33,722 bases of DNA from the NCBI GenBank assembly GCA_030922375.1, contig JAVEPB010000062.1, positions 1 to 33,722 of the forward strand. Reading direction: 5' to 3'. This document shows, piece by piece, positions 16,658 to 24,293 of the stretch. The stretch's first letter is position 1. The number at the start of each line of letters is the position of its first letter. A program made the translations under genes and the position numbers. This stretch comes from a bacterium. Its GTDB lineage: Bacteria > UBA8248. The notes under the pieces are model-generated. The model ran no database searches. It was not told the DNA's origin and saw nothing but the letters and a program-made list of their open reading frames with translations.

Positions 16658-17218
16658 ATGATGGACTCAAAAAGCGCGGCCACGGTCTACTACTCCAGGC
16701 GAACGCTCATCACCTGGTCGCTCTCGGCCGCCGCGGCGGTGGCCCTCGCAGCCGGCCTGGTGTTTTTCGCGACCGGCAAGAAACACGCCGCCCAGATCGA
16801 TCTTCTGAGGGAGCAGGTCCGCCTCCTCTCGGCCGAGAGTGCTAAATTGCGTGCTTCAAACGCGGAGATTGAAAAACGGGCCGCCGCCCTGAAACTCCGG
16901 CTCGGGAAAACGCCCCCGAAAGAGAAACCCCCTCCGGTGACCGCCCCGATTGTCGAAGAACGCGGCTTCCCGCTGAGCGAGGCCGTTGAAATTGTGCCCG
17001 GCCGGGTATTCATCACCCTTTCACGGCTCGACGGCGAGCGGGCGCGGATCCGAATCGCCGAGATCGACGGCGGGGAGGCCTCCAACCGGAGCCGGGCGCT
17101 CCTGCCGGGCCAGACCTGGCGTTTCACGGCGGGAGGAGACTCCTATGCCCTGCTGTTTCACTCGATCACGGGCGCCCCGCCAGAGGCGCGCCTTTCCATT
17201 CGAAAGCTCGGAAAATAG
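16658..17218 (+). CDS. Hypothetical bitopic membrane protein with coiled coil
   Basis: 186 residues, not assigned to a family. A short N-terminus is followed by a transmembrane helix (about 19-41, Ala-rich, ending FFATGKKH). A charged heptad-like coiled coil comes next (about 46-85, LLREQVRLLSAESAKLRA), then a Pro/Lys linker (about 86-102) and a beta-rich C-terminal domain (about 110-186, e.g. VEIVPGRVFITLSRLDG). This is the layout of an inner-membrane protein with an extracytoplasmic domain. It starts 12 bp after the comEC stop in the same direction, with GGGG upstream of two consecutive ATG codons (16658 and 16661), so it is probably co-transcribed. It converges on the thiamine-diphosphate enzyme across 49 bp. 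Function unknown. Confidence 0.75.
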   Translation: MMDSKSAATVYYSRRTLITWSLSAAAAVALAAGLVFFATGKKHAAQIDLLREQVRLLSAESAKLRASNAEIEKRAAALKLRLGKTPPKEKPPPVTAPIVEERGFPLSEAVEIVPGRVFITLSRLDGERARIRIAEIDGGEASNRSRALLPGQTWRFTAGGDSYALLFHSITGAPPEARLSIRKLGK

Positions 17219-17267
17219 ATCGCGCCCTTATTCTGATCTCTGTTTCCTGAACTCAAGGTCCGGAACC

Positions 17268-18962
17268 CTAGTTGGTGGCCTTCTCGGATGAGCCGGGGTC
17301 GGCGGTGAAGGTTTTCATGGTGCGCTGCCAGCGCGAGGACAGGGCGTCCTTGTCCATCGGACAATCGATGACGTGCACACCTCCCCCGGCCCGCGCGGCC
17401 GAGAGGGCCTCGGCCAGTTCCCCGCCCGAGCCGACGCGGCGCCCCTTCGCCCCGAACGAGGCGGCCAGCGCCGCGAAGTCGGGGCTGTTGAGCTCGACGC
17501 CGATGTAGCGCTCCCCGTAGACGTGTTTTTGCGAATGGCGCAGGGCGCCGTAATGCCCGTCGTTGAAAATGACGTAGGTCAGATCGACGCCGAGGGACAC
17601 CGCCGCCGCCAGCTCCCCGCAGGCCATGACGAAGCTCCCGTCCCCGACGATGACGCAGACGGGCCGCTCAGGCGCCCCGAGTTTCGCCCCGTAGGCCGCC
17701 GGGACGGCATAGCCCATCGATTGATAGGCCTCGGAGAGAAGCACGCTCCTCGGACGATAAATCTCCAGGGCCTGCTCCATGAGCCAGCTCTGTGTGTGCG
17801 AGCTGTCCGAGATGAAGATCGTGTCCGGGGAAAAAGCGTCCCGAATCGTTTTCATGACGAAAAGGCCGTCGAAGGGCGGAGCGGCGGGCCGATCCATGTA
17901 GGCGCGGAGGCGCTCGGCGTATACCGACTTCGAAGTCCGGACGCGGAAGTGGCCCTCGCCCGGCGGGCGATCGTCGATTGTCTCGAAACGCTTGAGGAGA
18001 CCCGTCATCGCAGACAGCGCATCGGACAAAATTTCCTGGCGCGCCGGATAGTTCCTTCCGAGGCGGCTCGGGTCGATGTCGATTTGGATGAGGTTTTCGG
18101 GAATCGGTATCCGGTAGTACTGGGTGGCGAACTGCCCGAAGCCCGTTCCCACCGCCAGGCAAACGTCGGCCTCCGAGAGCATGTCCTCGCATCCCTCGAA
18201 GGTGGCGACGCCGAAATTGAGGGGATCTTTTTCCGAAAGGATTCCCCGGCCCTTGATCGAGGTGACGACCGGGGCGCCGAGCCTCGAGGCCAGGAGCTGA
18301 ATCTCGCGCCCGCAGCCCGCGGCCACGGCCCCGAACCCGGCGTAGATGACCGGGCGCTTCGCCGCGAGAAGGGCCTCGGCGGCCTTGTCGAGCCCGGCCT
18401 CGTCCGGCGCGGGCGGATCGCCGGGCAGGGGGAATTCCGGGGCGCGGAGGACGCGCTCTTCTTCCGCCCGGAGGAGGTTCGATTTCACCACCACCTGGAC
18501 CGGGCCCTGCCGCCCCGCCGCCGCCCACTTGAAGGCGGCGTCCACCGCCGGGGGGATTCCCGCGACGGAGTCCGGGACGAGTACGGTTTTCACGCATGCG
18601 CGCAGGGCATTCTCCATATCCACATCGTGGATGGCGCTCTTGTCGCGCATGGGGTCGGCCAGGGCCGCCGTGATGGCGACGATGGGAACCGCGTCCTCGA
18701 AGGCCGACTGAAGCGGGGTGGCGAGATTGGTTCCGCCCGGCCCGGGTACGGTGAAGATCACCCCCGTCCGTCCCGACACCTTGGCGTAGGCGTCGGCGGC
18801 GAAGCCGGCCCCCTGCTCGTGGCGCGTGACGACGGCCTCGATAGGAAAGTCGATCAGGGCGTCGTAAAAAGGCAGGGTGAGCGTTCCGGGGATGCCGAAA
18901 ATATGCTCGGTCCCGTTCTCGCGGAGGGCGTCCAGAAGCGCTCTCGAGCCGGTTCGGGCCAT
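17268..18962 (-). CDS. Thiamine-diphosphate-dependent enzyme, acetolactate synthase large-subunit-like
   Basis: 564 residues with the three-domain ThDP decarboxylase/acetohydroxyacid synthase fold. The N-terminal PYR domain has IFGIPGTLTLPFYDAL (21-36) and catalytic Glu49 in TRHEQGAGFAADAYA. The central domain spans about 190-325 (RPVIYAGFGAV). The C-terminal PP domain has the ThDP/Mg motif from GDG (440-442) to N467 in FNDG. It likely acts on a 2-keto acid, but an isolated gene with no small subunit nearby is usually a catabolic paralogue rather than IlvB, and the substrate cannot be told. The ATG at 18962 has GAGGAG eight bases upstream; the frame extends further upstream without family similarity. 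It diverges from the sirtuin gene across a gap with a strong palindrome. Confidence 0.9.
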   Translation of the reverse strand: MARTGSRALLDALRENGTEHIFGIPGTLTLPFYDALIDFPIEAVVTRHEQGAGFAADAYAKVSGRTGVIFTVPGPGGTNLATPLQSAFEDAVPIVAITAALADPMRDKSAIHDVDMENALRACVKTVLVPDSVAGIPPAVDAAFKWAAAGRQGPVQVVVKSNLLRAEEERVLRAPEFPLPGDPPAPDEAGLDKAAEALLAAKRPVIYAGFGAVAAGCGREIQLLASRLGAPVVTSIKGRGILSEKDPLNFGVATFEGCEDMLSEADVCLAVGTGFGQFATQYYRIPIPENLIQIDIDPSRLGRNYPARQEILSDALSAMTGLLKRFETIDDRPPGEGHFRVRTSKSVYAERLRAYMDRPAAPPFDGLFVMKTIRDAFSPDTIFISDSSHTQSWLMEQALEIYRPRSVLLSEAYQSMGYAVPAAYGAKLGAPERPVCVIVGDGSFVMACGELAAAVSLGVDLTYVIFNDGHYGALRHSQKHVYGERYIGVELNSPDFAALAASFGAKGRRVGSGGELAEALSAARAGGGVHVIDCPMDKDALSSRWQRTMKTFTADPGSSEKATN

Positions 18963-19026
18963 CGATGAATCTCCTCGTATTCGGTTCACAAGCCGGTTGA
19001 GCCGCCCAAACCTATGACCCCGCCCC

Positions 19027-19060
19027 CGCGCTGTCACCGGCGGACGCCGTTGACAGCGCG
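19027..19060. promoter_or_regulatory. Perfect 10-bp inverted repeat, candidate operator between the ThDP enzyme and sirtuin genes
   Basis: CGCGCTGTCA (19027-19036) and TGACAGCGCG (19051-19060) are exact inverted repeats with a 14-bp spacer that itself contains CGGC/GCCG. The centre lies almost midway in the 165-bp divergent gap (18963-19127). A terminator is not expected there because both genes are read outward. The TGTCA-N-TGACA arms resemble the half-site layout of dimeric transcription factors. The right arm carries TTGACA, but no -10 match lies 16-18 bp downstream. No regulator gene is adjacent. Confidence 0.6.
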
Positions 19061-19127
19061 GATCGGGATTTGCCTCCGCCGCGCCGGGCGGATATCCTCG
19101 CCGGGACAATCGCCCACAGGAAGACCG

Positions 19128-19877
19128 ATGTTCTCACGAGAAGCGATCACCGCCCTCCAGGCCGCCCGCTCGGTCACCGTGCTGACCGGCGCCGGGGTCA
19201 GCGCCGAGAGCGGGGTGCCCACCTTCCGGGGCGCGGGAGGCCTCTGGCGGAACTATCAGGCCACATCGCTGGCCACCCCCGAGGCTTTCGCCAAGGACCC
19301 CGAACTCGTCTGGGAGTTTTACAACTACCGGCGCGAGCTCCTCGCGCCGCTCAAGCCCAACCCCGGCCACTTCGCGCTGGCCGCTCTCGAGGCCGCCGCA
19401 CCCGGCTTCGCCCTCGTCACCCAGAACATCGACAACCTCCACCGCATCGCGGGAGCGAAAAACCTCATCGAGTTGCACGGAAACATCTGGCAGGTGCGCT
19501 GCTCGGACCCGGTGTGCGAGAGCGCCGCCGCGCCCCGGGAAAACCGCGAGGTCCCGGTCTCGCCGATCCCGCCCCGTTGCGGGATATGCGGCGGCCACCT
19601 CCGGCCCCACGTCGTGTGGTTCGGCGAGATGCTAGACCCCGAGGTCATCGGCACGGCCATTCGGGCCGCCGAGGAGAGCGACTTCTTCATCGTGGCGGGA
19701 ACCTCGGCGGTGGTTCAGCCCGCGGCGGGGATGCCCCTGCTGGCGCGGCGGGCGGGGGCGTTCGTCCTCGAGGTGAACCCGGAGCGCACGGACCTCAGCC
19801 CGGCGATGAACGAGTCCGTTCAGGCGGCCTCGGGTGAGGCCCTGCCCACCCTCGTCGAGGCGGCCTTCGGCGGCTAG
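19128..19877 (+). CDS. cobB: NAD-dependent protein deacylase, class III sirtuin (CobB/SIRT5-like)
   Basis: Removes acyl groups from lysine side chains, consuming NAD and releasing O-acyl-ADP-ribose. 249 residues. NAD-binding GAGVSAESGVPTFR (21-34), TQNID (98-102), catalytic His117 (LHGNIW) and a zinc ribbon of C125, C130, C151 and C154 are all present. FGEMLD (165-170) and GTSAVVQPAA (191-200) complete the Rossmann part. Tyr65 and Arg68 (YNYR) match the Tyr-x-x-Arg pair that lets class III sirtuins bind succinyl- and malonyl-lysine. The ATG at 19128 has AGGAAG upstream; the frame is open further left but without family similarity. It is followed 23 bp later by a methyltransferase in the same direction. 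Confidence 0.95.
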   Translation: MFSREAITALQAARSVTVLTGAGVSAESGVPTFRGAGGLWRNYQATSLATPEAFAKDPELVWEFYNYRRELLAPLKPNPGHFALAALEAAAPGFALVTQNIDNLHRIAGAKNLIELHGNIWQVRCSDPVCESAAAPRENREVPVSPIPPRCGICGGHLRPHVVWFGEMLDPEVIGTAIRAAEESDFFIVAGTSAVVQPAAGMPLLARRAGAFVLEVNPERTDLSPAMNESVQAASGEALPTLVEAAFGG

Positions 19878-19900
19878 CGCGGCTGGCGGAGAGAGCGTTG

Positions 19901-20737
19901 ATGCGCATATCGAACAAGGATTCCGTCACCGCCTGGGATCGCCACTCTTTTGAAATTCCCGAAATACTCCTTGCGATCCGAAATGCCCCCCTGGTTCCCT
20001 CGTGGCCGTATTTCATGGATATGATCAATAACGAGTTCGCGGACCCCGGCGAGGTCCGCACGATTGAACTCGGATCGGGATTCGGCAAATTTTCCCTTAA
20101 CGCCAGCCTGGTGGGGTGCCGAACGACCATGATCGATTACAACGAGTCCACAATCGAACAAGTCAAAGGCATCTTCGCGCACTTTCAGGTGGAAGCGGAC
20201 GTTCGAACGGGGGATGCACTCGACCTGCCGGAGGAATTTTCAGGCCGATTCGATTTCAGCTTGTCCGTGGGTACGGCGGAGCACTTCCTGGGAGAGGAGC
20301 GCGAGGAAATTATCCGCGCCCACGCCCGCGTCCTGAAAAAAGGCGGGCGGACTTTCATCGTGGTCCCGAATTCGCGCTGTTTTCCCTATCGAATCGCGCT
20401 GGGACTGCGCAAGTTGTTCGGTCTTTGGCCCGAAAACCTCCCGGAGGTTCCATTTTCCCGCGCCGAACTGCTCGGGCTGGGCCGCGACGCCGGCCTGTCG
20501 AATTGCCGGGTCGTTCCCGGCACTTTTTTCCGCGACGACCTGCGTTACTGGATCGGCGAAAATATGAAGAGCCTGCTGCGAAAATTTACGGGTTATCCCA
20601 AACACGTTCGTGAATCCGAAAAATCCTTCCCCGACATAACAGAATTGATCGTGGCTCTGAAGAATACACCCCCCCACAAGACCGGTTTCCTCGACCGCCA
20701 CTTTTGCTATTCGTATGTCCTGGTCGGAGAGAAATGA
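19901..20737 (+). CDS. Class I SAM-dependent methyltransferase
   Basis: 278 residues with a seven-strand methyltransferase fold. SAM-binding motif I is IELGSGFGKFSLNAS (about 54-68), the acidic residue after strand 2 is in MIDYNEST, and motif post-II/IV is FDFSLSVGTAEHF (about 115-127). LKKGGRTFIVVPNSR is motif VI. A C-terminal extension of about 100 residues (from FPYRIALGLRKLF) probably forms a substrate lid. The acceptor is unknown. The ATG at 19901 is preferred over the TTG immediately before it; GGAG lies about 10 bases upstream. It could be co-transcribed with the sirtuin gene (23-bp gap). A bulged hairpin follows the stop. Confidence 0.88.
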   Translation: MRISNKDSVTAWDRHSFEIPEILLAIRNAPLVPSWPYFMDMINNEFADPGEVRTIELGSGFGKFSLNASLVGCRTTMIDYNESTIEQVKGIFAHFQVEADVRTGDALDLPEEFSGRFDFSLSVGTAEHFLGEEREEIIRAHARVLKKGGRTFIVVPNSRCFPYRIALGLRKLFGLWPENLPEVPFSRAELLGLGRDAGLSNCRVVPGTFFRDDLRYWIGENMKSLLRKFTGYPKHVRESEKSFPDITELIVALKNTPPHKTGFLDRHFCYSYVLVGEK

Positions 20738-20744
20738 TTCGCTT

Positions 20745-20794
20745 CCGGACACCACGGCCGCCAGAAAAAGTATCGTGGTCCGGGATGGCCTTTT
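20745..20794 (+). terminator. Imperfect hairpin with a short U-run after the methyltransferase gene
   Basis: Beginning seven bases after the stop at 20737, CCGG-AC-ACCACG (20745-20756) pairs with CGTGGT-CCGG (20774-20783). This makes a 10-bp stem with a two-base bulge and a 17-nt loop. Four U residues (20791-20794) follow after seven bases, so termination would be weak. The rest of the 249-bp gap to hisS (to 20986) holds GC-rich short hairpins such as CAGCC/GGCTG near 20896-20911. I saw no T-box motif and no RNA gene. Confidence 0.35.
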
Positions 20795-20986
20795 GAGACT
20801 AGAATGTTTCAATTCAAGGAACCATTCGGGAAGGACCGGTTTAGAGATATCTCGCCACCCCGGCTCGTCGGGACCGGCAAGCGCGGCATGTGCAGCCTTC
20901 GGCGGCTGGCGCGGCTTGAGTTTTCGGGCGATTGGATTTAGAAATCTCTCACCGCCCCGTCGATTCCACACTTGGGAGCATCCGGC

Positions 20987-22291
20987 TTGGCCAGGCAAAA
21001 GCTCACCGCCGTTCGCGGCGTGAAGGATATCCTCCCCGAGGAGGCCCGCCGCTGGTCGGAGGCCGAGCGGGTGGCCCGCGAGATTTTCGCGCGCTACGGC
21101 TACGGGGAGATCCGCGTCCCCGCCTTCGAGCGGACCGAACTCTTCTCGCGGGGCATCGGCGAAGGGACCGACATCGTCACCAAGGAGATGTACACCTTCG
21201 AGGACAAGGGCGGCGACTCGATCACGCTGCGCCCCGAGGCCACGGCATCGATCTGCCGCGCCTATGTCCAGAACAGTCTCTACGCCCAGGCTGGCGTGGC
21301 CAAGCTGTTTTGCACGGGGCCGATGTTCCGCTACGAGCGCCCCCAGGCGGGCCGCTACCGCCAGTTTCACCAGATCGACGCCGAGGCGCTGGGAACCGAC
21401 GATCCGGCCCTCGACGCCGAGGTGATCTTCATGCTGATGGAATTTTTAGAGGCCGTGGGGCTCTCCGGACTCTCCCTCCAGCTCAACAACATCGGGGACG
21501 CCGAGTGCCGGCCGGTGTACGCGGCGGCGCTTCTCGAATTCTTGCGCGAAGAAACCGCCGGGATGGGCACCGGGGGGATGGACGAGAGCCTCGCCGAGCG
21601 CATCGAGCGGAATCCGCTCCGCTTTCTCGACAGCAAGGACCCCGCTCACGCCGGGATCATCTCGCGCGCGCCGACTATCGATCAGTTCTGGAACGAGCGG
21701 TGCCGGCGTCACCTCGACACCCTGTGCCGTCATCTGGACCGGGGGGGCGTCCACTACGAGCGAAACCCGGCCCTCGTCCGCGGGCTGGACTATTATTGCC
21801 TGACGGTTTTCGAGGTGACGAGCGAGAATCTGGGAGCGCAAAACGCGGTTTGCGGCGGCGGGCGCTACGACGGGCTGGTCGAGGAGCTCGGCGGACCGCC
21901 TACACCCGCCATCGGCTTCGCCATCGGGATGGAGCGCCTGCTTCAGCTCACCGAGAAAGCGGGCGCAGGACCCGGGGGCGAACCAGGAGACCAGCCCATC
22001 GAGGTGTTCATCGTGGCACTGGGCGAGAGCGCCGAGGCCGAGTCACTCACTCTCGCCTCAGAACTTCGCGGGCGGGGCCTGCGCGTAGACCGGACCTTCG
22101 GCGGCGGGAGCATGAAGAGCCAGATGAAGCGCGCCGACCGCTCGGGGGCGCGCTATGTGATCGTGCTGGGAGAGGACGAAATCTCCGGGGGGGTGGTGTC
22201 GCTGCGCGAGATGGCCGAGAGCCGGCAGGAGAGCTTCGAAAGGGCCGGAATCGGAGACTACCTTTGCGCCCGGCTTCGGCCTTCGCCCTGA
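20987..22291 (+). CDS. hisS: Histidyl-tRNA synthetase
   Basis: Class IIa synthetase, about 434 residues. Starts ARQKLTAVRGVKDILPEEA, the HisRS N-terminus. Motif 2 is FRYERPQAGRYRQFHQ, and the histidine-specific motifs are LVRGLDYYCLTVFE and GGGRYDGLVEELGG. Motif 3 is PAIGFAIGMERL, and a C-terminal anticodon-binding domain (about 345-430) reads VDRTFGGGSMKSQMKRADRSGA. I chose TTG at 20987 because GGGAG sits eight bases before it. TTG at 20972 in the same frame is an alternative five residues longer with no good ribosome site. Often hisS is next to aspS; here the two are 7 kb apart with unrelated genes between. Its end converges on the GNAT gene. Confidence 0.95.
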   Translation: MARQKLTAVRGVKDILPEEARRWSEAERVAREIFARYGYGEIRVPAFERTELFSRGIGEGTDIVTKEMYTFEDKGGDSITLRPEATASICRAYVQNSLYAQAGVAKLFCTGPMFRYERPQAGRYRQFHQIDAEALGTDDPALDAEVIFMLMEFLEAVGLSGLSLQLNNIGDAECRPVYAAALLEFLREETAGMGTGGMDESLAERIERNPLRFLDSKDPAHAGIISRAPTIDQFWNERCRRHLDTLCRHLDRGGVHYERNPALVRGLDYYCLTVFEVTSENLGAQNAVCGGGRYDGLVEELGGPPTPAIGFAIGMERLLQLTEKAGAGPGGEPGDQPIEVFIVALGESAEAESLTLASELRGRGLRVDRTFGGGSMKSQMKRADRSGARYVIVLGEDEISGGVVSLREMAESRQESFERAGIGDYLCARLRPSP

Positions 22292-22366
22292 GAGTGATTT
22301 CTCCAGCGGGCTTCGGCCTCGGCAGGGCCTGTCCCGACGGAAGACGTCCTATGGGCACCGAACAGG

Positions 22367-22402
22367 AAGGCTTCGCCTTGAGGTCCCCCTTCAGGAGACC
22401 TC
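22367..22402. terminator. Two small hairpins between convergent hisS and the GNAT gene
   Basis: AAGGC-TTC-GCCTT (22367-22379) and GAGGTC (22380-22385) with GACCTC (22397-22402) are perfect short inverted repeats just before the GNAT stop codon, in the 109-bp convergent gap. They could serve as a two-way transcription stop, but no U-run follows on either strand, so this is a weak call. Confidence 0.25.
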
Positions 22403-23321
22403 ACCATTCGTAGACGATGATTATTCCCATCTCATCGAAACCGAGTTTTCCGTAAAACGCCTTCACGGCGGAATCGCGGTCGTCGGCGATGAGTTCGATG
22501 GCGGCGAGCCCTTTTTCCCTGGCCCGCCCGGCCATGGCGGCCATGAGCGCTCCCCCGAGGCCCAGCCGGCGGTGCGAGGGAGCGATCCCGATGTCGGGCA
22601 CGTAGGCCGCCGGATCCGGGCCCTTCGCTCGCGCCGGATCGACTGCCATCACCGCGATTCCAGCCCCAAAGGTCCGGGCCCCGCTCTTTCCCTCGTAAAC
22701 CAGGATCAAACAGTCCTCGGGCGCCGTATCGCTCCCCTCGAACCACTCGGCGATATCCTCGCTGGTGTGCGGGCGGAAATTCCACATTTGAGAAAACGTG
22801 GCGTTATAGATGGCCGAGGCGAGTTCGAGATCATCGGGAGGCGAAAGCGGGCGAATCCGGTATCCCTCGGGCAGCTTCGGGCGGCCCACCTCATCGAGCC
22901 GTTCGTTTCGGAGCAGCCGAATCTCGCGGAGCAGCCGGCCGCCGGTCGTCACGAGAAAATCCAGGCCGAGCGAATCGTTAAAATATCCCCATATCCCCTC
23001 GAAATCGTTTTTCGACGCCTCCTCGCGCACGGCGCCGATGAGGGCGCGGCCAAGGTCGTCGCGCCTGGCGCCCTCCTTGATGTAAAGCATGTCCATGCAC
23101 GCGCGGCGGCGGGCGCGGGTCTCCTCGTCCGGAACAAGGCGGCAAAAACCCTCGATGTTTCCAGAAGCGGAAGCAGCAGTGGAGGCGGCCAGCCACAGGC
23201 CGTCGCCACCGGAGATCAGTTCCTCGAATTTCCGTTCCCCCCCCTGATCGCCGTAGGCCTCGGCCATGAGGACGAGAAGGGCCTTCCGGTCGCTCTCCCG
23301 GTACGCGCGCGCTTCAGCCAC
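22401..23321 (-). CDS. Tandem GNAT-family N-acetyltransferase
   Basis: 306 residues built of two GNAT domains, the layout of mycothiol synthase-like proteins. Domain 1 (about 1-145) has a weakened acetyl-CoA loop (IKEGARRDDLGRALI near 95). Domain 2 (about 155-306) has a good motif A, PDIGIAPSHRRLGLGGALM (about 240-258), and the closing DSAVKAFYGKLGFDE. Usually only one of the two domains is catalytic, here probably the second. The acceptor substrate is unknown. The GTG start at 23321 overlaps the fxsA stop by eight bases, so the two genes are translationally coupled. Confidence 0.85.
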   Translation of the reverse strand: MAEARAYRESDRKALLVLMAEAYGDQGGERKFEELISGGDGLWLAASTAASASGNIEGFCRLVPDEETRARRRACMDMLYIKEGARRDDLGRALIGAVREEASKNDFEGIWGYFNDSLGLDFLVTTGGRLLREIRLLRNERLDEVGRPKLPEGYRIRPLSPPDDLELASAIYNATFSQMWNFRPHTSEDIAEWFEGSDTAPEDCLILVYEGKSGARTFGAGIAVMAVDPARAKGPDPAAYVPDIGIAPSHRRLGLGGALMAAMAGRAREKGLAAIELIADDRDSAVKAFYGKLGFDEMGIIIVYEW

Positions 23322-23706
23322 GGTGAATCCGCACCCTTCCCTCCTCCACCATCCCCCTGAACTTTCGCATCAACATCTCCCGGATCACCCGCCGCACCGC
23401 CGGAACCATGAGGGCGAAGCCCGTGAAATCCGTCAATAGCCCCGGCGTGATCAGGAGCACCCCGCCGACGAGAACCATCGCCCCCTCGACAAGCTGGGCA
23501 GCGGGGAGCTGGCCTGAGCCGAGTTCGCTCTGGATCTGGGTCAAAACGTAGAAACCCTGGGTACGCGCGGCCCAGGCGCCCACCGCCCCCGTCAGGAGAA
23601 CTATCCCGATGGTGGGGCCAAGCCCCACCGCGCTTCCCAGCTCGATCAGAATCATCAATTCGAGAAGCGGAACCGCCGTAAATAGAAGAAACAGCCGGAA
23701 AATCAC
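23314..23706 (-). CDS. fxsA: FxsA-family membrane protein
   Basis: 130-residue inner-membrane protein of the FxsA family, named for a protein whose overproduction relieves F-plasmid exclusion of phage T7 in E. coli; its general role is unclear. The sequence has hydrophobic segments at about 3-22, 27-46 and 74-95. Family patterns include the N-terminal PLLELMILIELGS, GAWAARTQGFYVL and ALMVPAVRRVIRE. A cytoplasmic basic tail ends the protein. The GTG start at 23706 has only a weak Shine-Dalgarno. It is first in a two-gene unit with the GNAT gene. Confidence 0.9.
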   Translation of the reverse strand: MIFRLFLLFTAVPLLELMILIELGSAVGLGPTIGIVLLTGAVGAWAARTQGFYVLTQIQSELGSGQLPAAQLVEGAMVLVGGVLLITPGLLTDFTGFALMVPAVRRVIREMLMRKFRGMVEEGRVRIHRG

Positions 23707-23830
23707 CTTCGGATCACCCCTGAAATATTAAAGGAGAAACTGAAAATCCGCTCCCGAATCAATTACGAAAAATTTCTCGAATTCACTCTTTTTTCCCTCT
23801 TCCCCCGCCTTGCCCCCGGCGTCAAGCCGG

Positions 23831-23836
23831 TATAAT
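23831..23836 (+). promoter_or_regulatory. Candidate -10 element upstream of the zinc-ribbon gene
   Basis: A perfect TATAAT (23831-23836) lies 110 bp before the small zinc-ribbon gene, with TTGCCC (23810-23815) as a possible -35 at a short 15-bp spacing. A CCGGC/GCCGG hairpin overlaps the spacer. The rest of the 240-bp gap between fxsA and the zinc-ribbon gene is AT-rich near fxsA and shows nothing else recognisable. Confidence 0.35.
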
Positions 23837-23946
23837 CATTATGAGGGTCATTATTGAAGAAAAGGAAACCGAAGAAATAAAACCCTCGGGCCGCCCTGCG
23901 TCCAGCCCCGATTCCGGCCCGGAAACCCCTTGGAGAGCCTTGGCCG

Positions 23947-24156
23947 ATGGCAAAGCCTCCCAAAAACCTCTGGAAGCGCATCGTACACCATTTCCGCGCC
24001 CCCACTTTCGAGGAACTCCTGGAAGAATCCTCGGAGAGTCTCGACAGCCAGCCCGTTCAGATGAACTGCCCCCGCTGCGGCGAAACGGTTCCCTTCGCCG
24101 ACAACTGCCCAAACTGCGGCAGCCCGCGCCACCCGACCATCGACCAGAGGGTTTAA
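23947..24156 (+). CDS. Small double-CXXC zinc-ribbon protein
   Basis: 69 residues. The N-terminal half is amphipathic and charged (MAKPPKNLWKRIVHHFRAP). The C-terminal half is a compact zinc ribbon with CPRC and CPNC (about residues 41-58) separated by 12 residues, then a short tail. This resembles small zinc-ribbon proteins of unknown function common in bacteria; it could bind RNA, DNA or a partner protein. The start is ATG at 23947 with GGAG about 12 bases upstream. A longer frame from 23841 overlaps it in another phase and shows no family similarity in this stretch. It is 137 bp upstream of the dehydrogenase gene. Confidence 0.65.
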   Translation: MAKPPKNLWKRIVHHFRAPTFEELLEESSESLDSQPVQMNCPRCGETVPFADNCPNCGSPRHPTIDQRV

Positions 24157-24230
24157 TCCCCTCCGCTTCTCTTGCATGGCCTCCGGCGCTGGCCACCTGT
24201 GGCGGGGGCGCACAAAGTAGCGGTTGGGCG

Positions 24231-24236
24231 TATAAT
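24231..24236 (+). promoter_or_regulatory. Candidate -10 element for the dehydrogenase gene
   Basis: TATAAT at 24231-24236, 57 bp before the ATG at 24294. No recognisable -35 lies 16-18 bp upstream, so support rests on one hexamer. A second AT-rich hexamer, TATATT, is at 24263-24268. The Shine-Dalgarno GAGGAG immediately before the gene is strong. Confidence 0.35.
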
Positions 24237-24293
24237 CCATCCATTCGGCTCAGGCGGTATCTTATATTTTCATCCCAGAGGAGAAATCCAATC

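Noticed and set aside
17373..18968. Long plus-strand open frame of 531 codons opposite the ThDP enzyme
   Set aside because: Antisense shadow with Arg/Gly/Glu-rich meaningless composition.
20738..20986. Possible T-box or attenuator before hisS
   Set aside because: No T-box motif or specifier stem found; only short GC-rich hairpins and a weak terminator for the upstream gene.
20932..22413. Overlapping 493-codon plus frame over hisS
   Set aside because: Out-of-frame shadow; hisS carries all class II motifs.
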